This document shows, piece after piece, positions 27,412-36,915 of a stretch of DNA of 64,000 nt. The number at the start of each line of letters is the position of its first letter. Position 1 is the first letter of the stretch. This DNA is from Roseiarcus sp963758335 (GTDB lineage Bacteria > Pseudomonadota > Alphaproteobacteria > Rhizobiales > Beijerinckiaceae): assembly GCA_963758335.1 (NCBI GenBank), contig CAVWVF010000006.1, positions 186,001 to 250,000 on the forward strand. The letters run 5' to 3'. A program made the translations under genes and the position numbers. The notes below the pieces were generated by a model that was not told the DNA's origin, did no database searches, and was given only the letters and a program-made list of their open reading frames with translations.

Positions 27412-29271
27412 GTGACCGAGGGACGAAAACTCGCGGCAATCCTCGCCGCCGACGTGGTCGGCTACAGCCGGCTCGCTGGCGTCGACGAGGAACTTATTCT
27501 GGCCCGGCTGCGGACGCTACGCAGCGATCTCATCGACCCGACGATCGCCGTCCATAATGGCCGCATCGTCAAGCGCACCGGCGATGGCATACTCGTTGAA
27601 TTCCGCAGCGTGGTCGACGCCGTGCGCTGCGCAATGGAGGTGCAGAACGGCCTGACCGAGCGCAACTCGGGCGTCCCGCCCGAGCGCCAAATTAAATTTC
27701 GCATCGGCATTCATGTCGGCGATATCGTCGAGGAGGCCGACGGCGACCTGATGGGCGACGGGGTCAACATCGCGGCGCGGCTCGAAGGTATTTGCGATGC
27801 CGATCTCGGGCCTCAAAGCCTCAAGAACATCGTCGAGCCGGTCCGCGCCTATTTGCTTCGCCAGGGCGTGCCCGCTGTAGTGAAATCGCCGAAAGCTGCG
27901 ACAAGGAGATGGCGCTCAATCTTCGCGATTGCCGCCGTGTTCGCGGTCGTGCTTCTCGCGGTAGGCGGCTACGCTTGGCGTGCGGGCTTCCCGCCGCGCC
28001 TGTTCGGCACCCCCATCGCCGAGGACAAGCTAAAGACCGCGCCGCGCTTCTCCATCGTCGTGCTGCCGTTCGAGAACCTCAGCGGCGATCCGGATCAGGA
28101 ATATTTCGCTGACGGCATCACCGATGACCTAACGACCGACCTCTCGCAGGTACCAGGCAGCTTCGTCATCGCCCGCAACACCGCCTTCATATACAAAGGC
28201 AAGCCCATTGACGCGAAGGCGATCGGCCGCGAACTCGGTGTGCGCTACGTGCTCGAAGGCAGTGTGCGCCGCCTTGGTGAGACCGTCGAGGTCAATGCGC
28301 AACTCATCTCGACTGAGACGGGCGCGCATGTGTGGGCCGACCAGTTCCAGGGCGAAAGAAGCAACCTCGGCAAGCTGCAGCTTGAAGTCGTCGCCCGCCT
28401 CGCCAATTCGCTCGGCGTCGAGCTCCTCAATGCCGAAGCCCTGCGGTCCGAGCGCGAGCGGGCGGACAATCCTAACGCAGTTGATCTCACCCTACGCGGC
28501 CTAGCGAAAATCCGGGACTGGAACAACGCTAACAAATCTAGCTGGAACGACGCCATAGCGATGCTCGAGCGGGCGCTTGCACTTGACCCGAGGACTGAAA
28601 TGGCAATGACCGGGCTGGCGCTTGCTCTGCAAGCGCGCGTATCCGCTGGTTGGAGCGACGATCCGTCAAGCGACCTTGTGCGCGCTGAAAAAGCAGCGGA
28701 CGCCGCCTTGGAGCTTCGCCCCCACGATGCGTGGGCACTCATGGCAAAGGCGTGGATTTTCGAGCATAAGAAGGAGTTCAGGTCAGCGATTGCCGAGGCC
28801 GAGGCAGCGCGCGCAGGCGACCCCAATAATGCCGACGCCATTGCGTATGCTGGTTTTTGGAAAATGTACCTCGGCCACAGCGAGGATGGCGTCTCAGACA
28901 TTGAGACCGCGCTTCGCCTGAGCCCACACGATCCCAACGCGCCAATGTGGCAGCTCCACCTTTGCCTCCTCCATCTCCATCTGGCGCATTGGGAACAGAC
29001 CATCGACTGGTGCGAGAAGGCGCTCGCAAATAACGTCAGGGAAAGAGCAACCGCGCTCGCCTCGCTCGCTGTTGCTTTCGCGTGGACCGGCCGCGTCAAG
29101 GAGGCCAAGGATGCAGTGGCGGAACTGCGCAGAGCCGACCCCAGCTTCACTGTGCAGACATGGGCTGGCCTCCATGAGTCCGATGATCCGACCTACAACG
29201 CGCAGGGGGCGCGCACAATCGAAGGCCTCCGCAAGGCGGGCGTACCCGAGGGGCCGGCAAATACAAATTGA
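27412..29271 (+). CDS. Second class III cyclase/TPR protein, with an internal deletion in the cyclase domain
   Basis: GTG at 27412 follows GGAGGAGG; the open frame extends upstream through repeat DNA, so this start is preferred. Domain order matches the 23685 gene: cyclase (ILAADVVGYSRL, RTGDGILVEF, DGVNIAARLEG), membrane span (FAIAAVFAVVLLAVGGYAW), TolB-like segment and TPR repeats. Directly after the Asn/Arg motif about 23 residues present in the paralogue (GGICISDDAYRQVKQRL region) are missing: EGICDADLGPQSLKNI. The frame is kept. Catalytic Asp, Asn and Arg remain, but the deletion removes the last strand and helix of the catalytic fold, so activity is doubtful. Confidence 0.85.
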   Translation: MTEGRKLAAILAADVVGYSRLAGVDEELILARLRTLRSDLIDPTIAVHNGRIVKRTGDGILVEFRSVVDAVRCAMEVQNGLTERNSGVPPERQIKFRIGIHVGDIVEEADGDLMGDGVNIAARLEGICDADLGPQSLKNIVEPVRAYLLRQGVPAVVKSPKAATRRWRSIFAIAAVFAVVLLAVGGYAWRAGFPPRLFGTPIAEDKLKTAPRFSIVVLPFENLSGDPDQEYFADGITDDLTTDLSQVPGSFVIARNTAFIYKGKPIDAKAIGRELGVRYVLEGSVRRLGETVEVNAQLISTETGAHVWADQFQGERSNLGKLQLEVVARLANSLGVELLNAEALRSERERADNPNAVDLTLRGLAKIRDWNNANKSSWNDAIAMLERALALDPRTEMAMTGLALALQARVSAGWSDDPSSDLVRAEKAADAALELRPHDAWALMAKAWIFEHKKEFRSAIAEAEAARAGDPNNADAIAYAGFWKMYLGHSEDGVSDIETALRLSPHDPNAPMWQLHLCLLHLHLAHWEQTIDWCEKALANNVRERATALASLAVAFAWTGRVKEAKDAVAELRRADPSFTVQTWAGLHESDDPTYNAQGARTIEGLRKAGVPEGPANTN

Positions 29272-29352
29272 ATCGCGCGCATGTTTGGTGGGAGGGCCGG
29301 CGCGTAACAGCGGCTATTCGGTGGCGGACGGTCGACGGACACACGGGAAATT

Positions 29353-29487
29353 CCGCTTCGGGTCGGTTTGACCCGTTCGACCCGTCGGGGAGTGTCCGCT
29401 ATTTGCGCACTGCCGACGACTGGAGTCGACGTAAACCGGCCATTACGGATCGGGCCGCGGAAGTCGCAGTTAGGGCGACGAGCGGAC
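29353..29487 (+). repeat. Dispersed intergenic repeat, most complete copy
   Basis: All blocks are present in order: CGCTTCGGGTCGGTTTGACC, TGTCCGCTATTTGCGCACTG, GGAGTCGACGTAAACCGGCC, ATTACGGATCGGGCCGCGG, GTCGCAGTTAGGGCGACGAG. It directly follows the second cyclase gene. Confidence 0.8.
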
Positions 29488-29582
29488 TTTTTTGCACCCG
29501 ATTTCTGGACCATAACACATTGCGCTGGCGGCCACCGAGAGGGCGGCGGGCACAACACAACGTCCGACAGGAAGGAGGCAGG

Positions 29583-30089
29583 ATGAGGAAGGAAAGTTTT
29601 GGTCGGTCAGCGGACTCGATTGTGCATGTTCCCCGTGGCAAACTGAATGCACGCTCTTATCACACTGCCTTTCTTACATTTGGGATGGCGCTTGGGCTTT
29701 CCGTATGTGAATCTGCTTCCGCTCAAGAATGCCTGACGAGCCCGCAACAGCTATTGGAAAAGAAGGTGAGCAACACGTGGAAGGAGTTACATCAAAAAGA
29801 CAACCAGCCACTGTATTTGACCATAAACGCGGGGCAAGGCGACCAACTGCAATTTGTCGGCAGGAAACCGGACGGAAGCACCTGGATCAGCGGCGCCCTG
29901 AGCATCTGTGCATACGCGGGAAACAAATACCAGGTTAAACTCGACCGTATTGACTAGGCCCCCTTCCCTGTCGGCTATCAGTTGACGGGAATGTCAGGCA
30001 CAATTCCGGCAGGCAGTTCGCACCTGAAATTCGGAGCGGGTAAACATTGTGGCAATCCCGACCCCTGCATAGAATTCACCGCTCAGTAA
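29583..30089 (+). pseudogene. Secreted protein of unknown function, interrupted by one in-frame TAG
   Basis: ATG 29583 follows AAGGAGGCAG. The product has a signal peptide (AFLTFGMALGLSVCESASAQ) and a mature part with NTWKELHQKDNQPLYLTINA and GRKPDGSTWISGALSICAYA. A TAG at 29955-29957 ends it after DRID. The same frame continues with QLTGMSGTIPAGSSHLKFGA and HCGNPDPCIEFTAQ to TAA 30087-30089, and the tail has paired cysteines, so it is the natural C-terminus. Function is unknown. If read through, the protein is 168 residues. Confidence 0.65.
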
Positions 30090-30699
30090 TTTTCCTGTCG
30101 TCGGAACGCGGGAGGGCTTGCGGGCCTCGCGGTGCCGCCGACAGGCGAGCCGAGAACTTGCGCGTTTGAGACGTTCGAGGCGACGTCGGGAACCGACGTA
30201 AACCTGCCGTTCGCGATGACGGGCCCGAAAACAACCACGGGCAAGGGCGTGCTCCAGATGGCAAAGGTCGTCGCTGACGTCGGTCACGTCAACTGCGTAA
30301 CGAAGGTTCAGTTTGTCGCACGTTCCGCGGAAAACCGCGGGAGTGCGTGATGACAGAAAATTCGGCATCGCTCGGTGCGCGACCGCGGGCCGGCCCTGCC
30401 CCGAAAACGAATCTCAGTCTTGTCAAAGTGTAGCTATGGGCGCAGTCTCAACGGCAATAAGGCCGTCATCCGACGAATGTCCTTCCATTCTCTTTGAAAC
30501 TACGCCCGCAGCTTGAACCACGCCCACAGCGCCGGGCCAAAACGATCCGCCGCAGAACCATTCGGCACCAGGGCGATCAAGTCGGCGTGGTCGACGGCAG
30601 ATAAATAGTCAGCGCGAATTAAGCCGCCAAAACCAATCCAAGAACCAAAGCTCGGCAACCAACTTTTCGTATCTTCTCGACAGAATGAAGGAGACGCAA
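30090..30699. other. Intergenic gap with a degenerate dispersed repeat
   Basis: A weak repeat copy lies at 30181-30228 (ACCGACGTAAACCTGCCGTT, CGCGATGACGGGCCCG). No gene is supported. Confidence 0.4.
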
Positions 30700-31565
30700 A
30701 TGATACTGGTTGTTGGCAGCACCGGGTCGCTAGGCATGTCCGTGGTGAAGGGCCTGATCGCCTCGCATAAAGAGGTGGCGGCGCTCGTTCGCGATGTCTC
30801 AGCCGACAAGGCGAAGGAATTGAAATCCGCAGGCGCCGCGCTCGTCGTCGGCGATCTGAAGTCCCGCTCGACGCGGCGTTAAATGGGATCGACACCGTGA
30901 TCTGCACCGCGAGCTCGACCATGTCCCGCCGGGAAGGCAATTCCATCGAGACGGTCGACCAGGAGGGTGTTCAGAACCTGATCGATGCTGCCGAAGCCGC
31001 AAATATCAAGCGCTTCGTGTTCGTCTCGTTCAGCCGGAATATCGGGGACGACTTCCCTCTCTCTGTCGCCAAGCGCGCGGGCGAGAAGCGGCTGGAGTCC
31101 TCCTCGATCGACTACACCCTCCTCCTTCCGTCCTATTTTGCGGAGACTTGGTTCTCTCCCGCGGTGGGCTTCGACACGGGGAACGGAAAGATCCGGATCT
31201 ACGGCGACGGGAATGCCAAAGTGAGCTACGTGGCGCTAGAGGACGTCGCCAAGGCGACGATCGCTAGCTTGGACAACCCGAAGGCCAGCCGGAGAGCGAT
31301 CCCGATCGGCGGGCCGAAGGCCATCTCACAACTCGACGCCGTTGCACTGTTCGAGAAGGCGACCGGCAGGAAGATGGAAGTCGAGTTCATGACCGTCGAT
31401 CAGATCGCCGGAGCCCGCAAGGACACGAAGGACTCGCTGATGGGATCGTTCCTCGACCTGTTCGACTCGCTTGCCAAGGGCGATCAGGTCCCCGCGGGCT
31501 GGACCGAGACGCTCGGCGCAACGCCGCGGTCGATGGAAGACTGGATCTCGAAGTCGCTGAAGTGA
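30700..31565 (+). pseudogene. NmrA-like NAD(P)-binding protein, frameshifted near residue 55
   Basis: ATG at 30700, seven bases after AAGGAGA. The Rossmann start MILVVGSTGSLGMSVVKGL has the G-x-x-G-x-x-G motif of atypical short-chain dehydrogenases. After VVGDLK the frame is lost. Removing one base of shift near 30860 gives VPLDAALNGIDTVICTASST and the rest in frame 3 (VDQEGVQNLIDAAEAANIKR, YTLLLPSYFAETWFSPAVGF, YVALEDVAKATIASL). There is no canonical YxxxK, as usual for NmrA proteins, which bind NAD(P) as redox sensors or act as ether/quinone reductases. Total 288 residues. Confidence 0.7.
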
Positions 31566-31623
31566 ACGTTCTCCCGCGTCCGCAGCGCGATCGACCGCCT
31601 TCTTCCCCTGCCTCCGCCAAAGA

Positions 31624-31930
31624 TCAGCCACGGATACGCCGCCGCGGGCGAAACTTCAGGTGGCGATGCTGGTCGCGGATGGACCAGTGCCGGTGTTTCC
31701 GACACCAGTCGCTCACCGCGGCCACTGCACGGGCAAAACGGCTCTTGGCCGTGACCTGCCTGACCATGTTCCTGCCGTTCCGCGACCGTCCCCAGACATG
31801 GGTCAGGCCGAGGAAGTCGAAGCTGGTCCCATCCGTCTCCAGATGGCGTGCGCCCTCTGTCATTTGTGGGCGGAAATCGACGAGGCGCGCATTCAGATCG
31901 TTGGCCTTGTCCGCGAAGCGCGGAAGAACA
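31624..31930 (-). pseudogene. Group II intron reverse transcriptase, C-terminal remnant
   Basis: The minus-strand peptide TSFDFLGLTHVWGRSRNGR, followed by TAKSRFARAVAAVSDWCRKH, matches the X/thumb region of LtrA-type maturases (F-D-F-L-G-F-T-H). The catalytic RT core and the intron RNA domains are absent. It is a different subfamily from the RT at 3891. Confidence 0.6.
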
Positions 31931-32569
31931 GAAGCAGGGGGCCTCCGGGGCGGCCGGTTCGGCGCCGCGCCGCGGGGACCATGGCGCCAAGGCCTACGGT
32001 GAATCGCGCCACAATGAGCGCGACCCGCTGCGCCGACCTTTAAGTACGGGCGCTACGTTTTCGCGCGGGATTGTCGTTTTGCAAATAGGGGTGCGCTCCC
32101 GTCTCACGGACCTAACTATTCGCACGGTCCCGAGAGCGCCAAAAGGTCTTCGCGCGTTGATGTAAAACCCAAACTCTCGCCTTCTTGCTTTTTCAAAACG
32201 CGGGCGGCTGGCTCGGTCAGCGTGTCGGACCATGGAAGAGCGGTGCCGCGATTCCGATGGCTACCACCCCTTAGGCCGCAATTTGAAGGCCCTGGCCCAC
32301 ACTCGGCCGCAATTTGGAGACTTCCGGCACAATTTGGCCGGAGGTGTGCCAGAAACATCACAGTCTGCGGTGCCAGGGCCTAATAGGGAAGCTCGCAAGC
32401 GCGAGGGTGATGTGCTGGCGTGACAACACACGCCGGCTGGACGAATCCGGGGCCGTCGAGCAAGACTTTTCAGGTCGACCTTCGTATCGACTTGAGGCAC
32501 TGGCAGGGCGCCCAACGCCCACGCATGAGCGGCTTCAGGATCATGGCGGCCTTTGCTATGCGGCTCCGG
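31931..32569. other. Gap with possible insertion-sequence end remnants
   Basis: No gene is supported. At 32250-32345 GGTGCCGCGATTCCGATGGC and two copies of GGCCGCAATTTG plus GGCACAATTTGGCC recall the multiple-terminal-repeat ends of IS21-type elements, but no transposase accompanies them. Confidence 0.35.
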
Positions 32570-33220
32570 TCACGCCATGGCGCCGTCCGCCTTCTCGCCG
32601 ATTGCTACAACGCGCAGGACATCATCCGGCAGCGGTCGCTGAAGCGCCAGAGCCTCGGTCGCGTCCGACTCGAGCCAACAGTCGACTTCGGGCGGCGAGG
32701 TCAGAATGGCTGGCATGGCACTGGGATAGATCGGCGCGACGATCGCATTAGCCTCGGTCGTCAGAAAGCCAAACAGTTCATGATCGCCGTCAACTCGCGC
32801 GCTCTTGGGGCCGCGTATGCCGCGCCACGGCGTCCATAGACCGGCAAAAGCGAACAACGGCCGATCATGGTTCAGCGCGAACCAGATTGGCGCCTTGCGC
32901 GGCTTCGCGTTTGCGTATTCGCAAAATGATGTCGCAGGAACGATGCAGCGATTCGACAACCCAAGCCAACGTTGCCAGTGCAAGCTTTTTACGTTGCGAA
33001 TGTTCGTGATTGGCGCGCCGCCGAATTGCAGCGGTCCTGGCATTCCCCAGCGCGCCATGACAAGCTCGCGTTCGCCGTCAGCGCCGACGCGAACGATCGG
33101 CGCGGGTTGGTTGGGGAAGATCGAGGGGAATAGCGGCGGGTTGCCCGCGCCGTCATGCTTGGCGCGGAACAGGCCGCGAATGGCCGGTTGGCCTTTGGTC
33201 AGACTGTAAAGATTGCACAT
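32570..33220 (-). CDS. SOS-response-associated peptidase (SRAP/YedK-HMCES family)
   Basis: Started at the ATG of MCNLYSLT (33220) because SRAP proteins use Cys2, exposed after Met removal, to cross-link abasic sites in single-stranded DNA. Motifs are ARWGMPGP, NIRNV (Asn), CIVPATSFCEY (Glu) and the C-terminal LQRPLPDD. The catalytic His normally lies in an HPxAMPVIL-type motif, but here it reads IYPSAMPAIL, a Tyr in the His position. That may slow release of the cross-link. It has no operon partners. About 216 residues, normal length. Confidence 0.8.
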   Translation of the reverse strand: MCNLYSLTKGQPAIRGLFRAKHDGAGNPPLFPSIFPNQPAPIVRVGADGERELVMARWGMPGPLQFGGAPITNIRNVKSLHWQRWLGLSNRCIVPATSFCEYANAKPRKAPIWFALNHDRPLFAFAGLWTPWRGIRGPKSARVDGDHELFGFLTTEANAIVAPIYPSAMPAILTSPPEVDCWLESDATEALALQRPLPDDVLRVVAIGEKADGAMA

Positions 33221-33267
33221 GCCCCGCATTTATGCAGCCATAGTCCGACAAGGCAAAAGGATCGGAA

Positions 33268-33513
33268 ATGCTGTCGTGTCGCTGGCGCGAGAGGGCTGAA
33301 AGCATAGAGGCCGAGGCCGACGGGTTCATTCACAACCTGGGCGCGGCGGCCTATTCCGCCGCGCGCCGGCGCGAGCATGAGGCCAGTTCCGACGCGATGG
33401 CGAAACATTGGCGCCGCCTTGCGCTGGCGATCGCAAAAAAGACCGGCAAGAGAGTCGGCGTCGAAACCGCCACGCCCGTGTCCGAACGGGGAAATGGGAC
33501 AGCGGACCGCTGA
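33268..33513 (+). CDS. Hypothetical 81-residue helical protein
   Basis: ATG 33268 follows AAAGGATCGG. The product is amphipathic and basic (IEAEADGFIHNLGAAAYSAA, HWRRLALAIAKKTGKRVG) and divergent from the SRAP gene. The last residues (PVSERGNGTADR) run into the dispersed repeat, so the original C-terminus may be lost. No family known to me. Confidence 0.4.
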   Translation: MLSCRWRERAESIEAEADGFIHNLGAAAYSAARRREHEASSDAMAKHWRRLALAIAKKTGKRVGVETATPVSERGNGTADR

Positions 33514-33555
33514 GCGGCCGGTGCCGGCGTAAAGCTGCCGTTCAACATCGCGACG
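33511..33555 (+). repeat. Dispersed intergenic repeat, degenerate
   Basis: GCCGGTGCCGGCGTAAAGCT followed by GCCGTTCAACATCGCGACG corresponds to the middle block of the consensus. Confidence 0.5.
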
Positions 33556-33739
33556 CTGTACGCTAGCGCTAGCTGCCTGAACACCGCTCGGAACCTCGTT
33601 TGGGTGAGTTGGCCCACCGGATATCATAAAAGATTGCCGTAGACTCCACGGCCCAGGAACAAGTTGGCCGCCCTTCGCTTGGCCGAGCGCCATTAGGTCG
33701 AAGGATGGAGCGAAACGGGCTTCAAGGGAGTAAACTCAA

Positions 33740-33935
33740 ATGCCAAAGACTGACGCTTTGCGCGGTGGCTACTGTCCTTTGATTGTTCCTTTCCACGACG
33801 AGAAAATCGACTACGACACTTACGGCAAGTTGATCGAACGCCAGATCGCGGAAGGGACGCATGGCCTACTGGTCAATGCGACCAGCGGCGAGCCGACGAT
33901 GTTGACGCTGGAAAAGCGCGCCCAGCTTGTCGGCT
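33740..33935 (+). pseudogene. Dihydrodipicolinate synthase-family N-terminal fragment
   Basis: YCPLIVPFHDEKIDYDTYGK followed by GTHGLLVNATSGEPTMLTLE is the first two strands of a DapA/N-acetylneuraminate lyase barrel (G-T-x-G sugar/pyruvate loop). After about 65 residues the match stops at the 3' end of the convergent DUF1003 gene. The catalytic Lys is missing. Confidence 0.7.
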
Positions 33936-33952
33936 GCCGCGTTGGTGGTGCC

Positions 33953-34516
33953 CTATGCGCCTTCATCTCCCCCGGTCTTCGTCGCACTTGTCGCCGCCGC
34001 CCCGTGCGCCGACCGGATCGCGTGAAGAACGGCTTGCGGATTGGCAGGCTGCGCCATCGCTTCCGCGACTACGTCGCGGTGGTCGCCCTGGTGCGGGTCG
34101 TTGCGGCGGAATTCTTCCAGCAACGCAATGATTTTCGCCGATTTCTGCTCTGAGAGGATCGCGAGCTCCAGCGCCAGTTGATCTCGCCGCGTCGCGAGTT
34201 CGTCGTCGTGGCGCTGCGCGATCAGGATCATGGCCGCCAGATAGAGGGCAAGCGTCGAGACGGCCGCCGCGAGCAGCGGGAAGGGAAACGGGTCGGGTGC
34301 TGCGCGTCCGAAGGCGGGCAGAGCAAAGTTGAGCGCCGCCCAGCCGGCGATGGCGACGGTGATGACGATCAGCGTGCCGGGCCGAGCGACCGCGCTGGTC
34401 GCGCCCGATACGATCTTCTATAGCGCGCCGGCCTCGCGATAGTGCGCGGCGTGAAGCTCGACGATCGCCGCAACCAATTCTTCGACGAGCGGCGGGACGG
34501 TGGGGGCATCAGACAT
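33953..34516 (-). pseudogene. DUF1003-like membrane protein, interrupted by one in-frame TAG
   Basis: From ATG 34516: MSDAPTVPPLVEELVAAIVE, then TAG at 34420-34418 after REAGAL. The same frame continues KIVSGATSAVARPGTLIVIT with two membrane spans (VIAGWAAL-type and FPLLAAAVSTLALYLAAMIL) and the DUF1003 cytoplasmic motif RHDDELATRRDQLALELAIL. A CAG-to-TAG change would explain the stop. The family is an inner-membrane protein of unknown role. 187 residues if read through. Confidence 0.65.
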
Positions 34517-34689
34517 CGGTTCTCCTCGGCGGGTGTGCGCCTCTTTCGTCGCGGCGGAGCGCGCGACCATTCAACAGCGGAGAGCTACCCAAAACCAAAA
34601 CCACGCCCGGCAAGAGAGAGGTCCGATCGTCACGAAAGGTTGAGCGTCCCGTGCCGATGTGGGCGCCGGACGAGAACCAGTTTGCGTCG

Positions 34690-34760
34690 CAAGACGACCG
34701 CTATTTGCGCGCAGCGGACGACCGCAGTCGACGTAAAGCGGCCATCGCTAAGCGCCGCTC
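34690..34760 (+). repeat. Dispersed intergenic repeat
   Basis: GACGACCGCTATTTGCGCGC, then CGACCGCAGTCGACGTAAAG and CGGCCATCGC. Confidence 0.75.
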
Positions 34761-34787
34761 GCGCATGGACTCCGACGTCATGTCGTG

Positions 34788-34847
34788 ACTTCACCCGGAT
34801 GTGCTGCACCGGCGACGACTTCAGCCGGATGTGCTACACTGGCGGCT
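34788..34847 (+). repeat. Two 30-bp direct repeats upstream of the O-methyltransferase gene
   Basis: GACTTCACCCGGATGTGCTG and GACTTCAGCCGGATGTGCTA begin 30 bases apart. They end just before the ribosome site of the next gene, so they could be operator half-sites. Confidence 0.6.
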
Positions 34848-34861
34848 CAGGGAGACCCAGC

Positions 34862-35860
34862 ATGGCCTCGCCGTCGCAACAGATCCTGCGAATGGGATTA
34901 GGGTTCGTGACGTCGCAGGCCTTGCGGGCGGTCGCTGAACTCGGAATCGCCGATCTCTTGGCGAGTGGAGAGCAAACAGCGGACGAACTCGCCAAAGCCT
35001 CGGGCGTTAATGCCGACGCGCTGTATCGCACGCTCCGGCTACTCGCAAGCGAGGGCGTGTTTCGCGAGATTTCACTGCGGCGGTTCGCCCAGACCGAGCT
35101 CAGCGCGACGCTGCGATCAGACCTGCCGGAGAGTCCGCGCGACTTCGTGCGCATGATCAACAGCGAGCCCTATCAGGCGTTCGAGGATCTTCTCCATCCG
35201 ATCAAGACCGGGGGAACGGCGTTCGAGCACGTTTTCGGCGCGCCAAGATTCGACTGGCTCGACGCCCACCCCGAGAAGACCGCGTTGTTCCAACGTGCAA
35301 TGATCGCGCTGAGCCAGGGCGCTAATGAAGCCGTAGCGGAGGCGTACGACTTTACGCCGTTCAAGCGCGTCATTGACGTTGGTGGAGGACTTGGGCAGCT
35401 GCTCTCCGCCATTCTGGCCAGGAACCCTCATCTCGTGGGAGTCTTGTTCGACAGGCTTGCTAACGTCGAGGCCGCCAAGTCCGGCCTTGGCGGCCCGTTG
35501 CCTCGAACCGAATTTGTCGCCGGCAGTTTCTTCGAGGCTGTGCCGAAGGGAGGCGACGTCTACATTCTCAAACGGGTCATCCACGACTGGGACGACGACC
35601 GCGCGGCCAATATCCTGCGCAACTGCCGCGCCGCAATGCCGCCTTCAGGAAGAGTTCTGGTCGCGGAGCGGATTACCGGGGAAGGCAACGATCCTGACCT
35701 CAACAAGTATCTTGACATCGTCATGCTGGCGGTCACCGGCGGAGTCGAGCGTACAGAACAGCAATTTGCGCAACTGCTCGCGCGCTCTGGGCTGAGGCTA
35801 GAGAGGGTCGTCCCCACCAGAGCCGGAATGTCGGTCCTCGTGGCGCGGGTGAACTCGTAA
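34862..35860 (+). CDS. SAM-dependent O-methyltransferase (plant/fungal-type family 2)
   Basis: ATG at 34862 follows AGGGAGA; earlier in-frame sequence is repeat DNA. The 332-residue protein has an N-terminal winged-helix dimerisation domain (LRAVAELGIADLLASGEQTA, RLLASEGVF) and a Rossmann methyltransferase core: VIDVGGGLGQLLSAIL (SAM motif I), FDRLANVEAA, GSFFEAVPKGGDVYILKRVI and HDWDDD with the catalytic-base His. Relatives methylate hydroxyl groups of aromatic or polyketide compounds. It stands alone, so the substrate is unknown. Intact. Confidence 0.88.
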   Translation: MASPSQQILRMGLGFVTSQALRAVAELGIADLLASGEQTADELAKASGVNADALYRTLRLLASEGVFREISLRRFAQTELSATLRSDLPESPRDFVRMINSEPYQAFEDLLHPIKTGGTAFEHVFGAPRFDWLDAHPEKTALFQRAMIALSQGANEAVAEAYDFTPFKRVIDVGGGLGQLLSAILARNPHLVGVLFDRLANVEAAKSGLGGPLPRTEFVAGSFFEAVPKGGDVYILKRVIHDWDDDRAANILRNCRAAMPPSGRVLVAERITGEGNDPDLNKYLDIVMLAVTGGVERTEQQFAQLLARSGLRLERVVPTRAGMSVLVARVNS

Positions 35861-35969
35861 CCGCCCGGGAAGCGCCTTGCACGCGAGCAGATGGCCCACG
35901 GCGAAACAGGGTGTCTTCGCCGTCGAAGAACGGCTCCCCTACTGGGCATTGCGCACATTCGCACGATCG

Positions 35970-36005
35970 AGGAACGACCGCTATTTGCGCATTGCTGCCG
36001 TTCCG
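35970..36005 (+). repeat. Dispersed intergenic repeat, short copy
   Basis: GGAACGACCGCTATTTGCGC followed by ATTGCTGCCG. Confidence 0.6.
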
Positions 36006-36071
36006 AAGGCACCCAGCCTAAGGTCCGCGGCCGAGGTCGTGCTCCCCGTTGAACCCGCGTTCAACCCCCGG

Positions 36072-36287
36072 TCGCAAGGCGGACGCCTCTGCGCTCGTGC
36101 ACGCCCTTGAGAGCCATATCAAGACCTTGCAGGGCGAGAATGACGAATGACGCGCTGAAGGGCCAGCTTGCCGCAGCCGAGGCGCGGACCGGGAAGGCGA
36201 TTGCCGCGTTTGCGGCTTTGGCGGAGCGGCTCGACGCGCTGGCGGCCGAGCGTGCAAGGCCATGGTGGCGACGGCTGGCGGGGTGAT
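36072..36287 (+). pseudogene. Coiled-coil protein C-terminal remnant
   Basis: One frame gives ALVHALESHIKTLQGEND, and after a one-base shift near 36142 the next gives LKGQLAAAEARTGKAIAAFA and ends RPWWRRLAG. The heptad pattern and the RPWW-rich tail are known from plasmid KfrA/replication-associated coiled-coil proteins. The second part alone could be made as a 48-residue peptide from ATG 36141. Confidence 0.45.
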
Positions 36288-36915
36288 TCGGCCAGCGGTC
36301 GGGTCAAATTGCTTGGTGGCCTCGAGCCCTCCCCCCGCGACGCTTTCGCCGCGGTCAGCGCCTTGTGGCCCTCGCCCACCGTTGCTCCTCCGGGCCCGAG
36401 ACGCAATGCGAAAAAAAATCGGAGGGGGGCCTCGAAAATCGCTGGGGGCAAAAAATCAGGGCCCTACCCCTCTGTGCCCGATTTCGCTACATCGCGATGG
36501 GACCCGCTGGGTCGACTCGCCAAGTCGGTTTGGCCGAGGCGACGAGGTTTTAAGAATTCTTTTTCTCCGCTCGTTGCCATCGCGGCGCCGACGCCGCTCG
36601 CGGATCGCTGCGGTCGGCTGGCCCGACCACACCTAATTCTCCAAGAGTTTTTGGTTGCGCCGGGCCATCCGGCACATCACGGCTTTCATGTGGTTTCGCC
36701 TGCGTCATGCAGCAAATTGCCGCGCGCCGCTTGGTCGACGTCGCGATCGCCGGCTTGATCGTCCGCGCCGGCTGACCGTCGCGCACTTCGCATGCTCGGC
36801 GAGCCGTGAAGGACATGGTCCTCGCGGTCATCGAAATTAAGCATGAGCCTTTCCCTCCTTCCGCATTCATAAACGGACCTATATATTAGCGGTAGGTCAA
36901 TGAAAGACGTCGGAA
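36288..36915. other. Gap upstream of the serine recombinase
   Basis: No supported gene. The last 50 bases contain ACCTATATATTAGCGGTAGG, an A/T-rich element that may hold the recombinase promoter or part of its res site. A run of eight A lies near 36414. Confidence 0.4.

Noticed and set aside
32250..32345. Full insertion sequence
   Set aside because: Repeated end-like motifs occur but no transposase or matching second end.
34442..34861. N-terminal extension of the O-methyltransferase
   Set aside because: It translates repeat DNA and overlaps the divergent DUF1003 gene; ATG 34862 has a ribosome site and fits family length.
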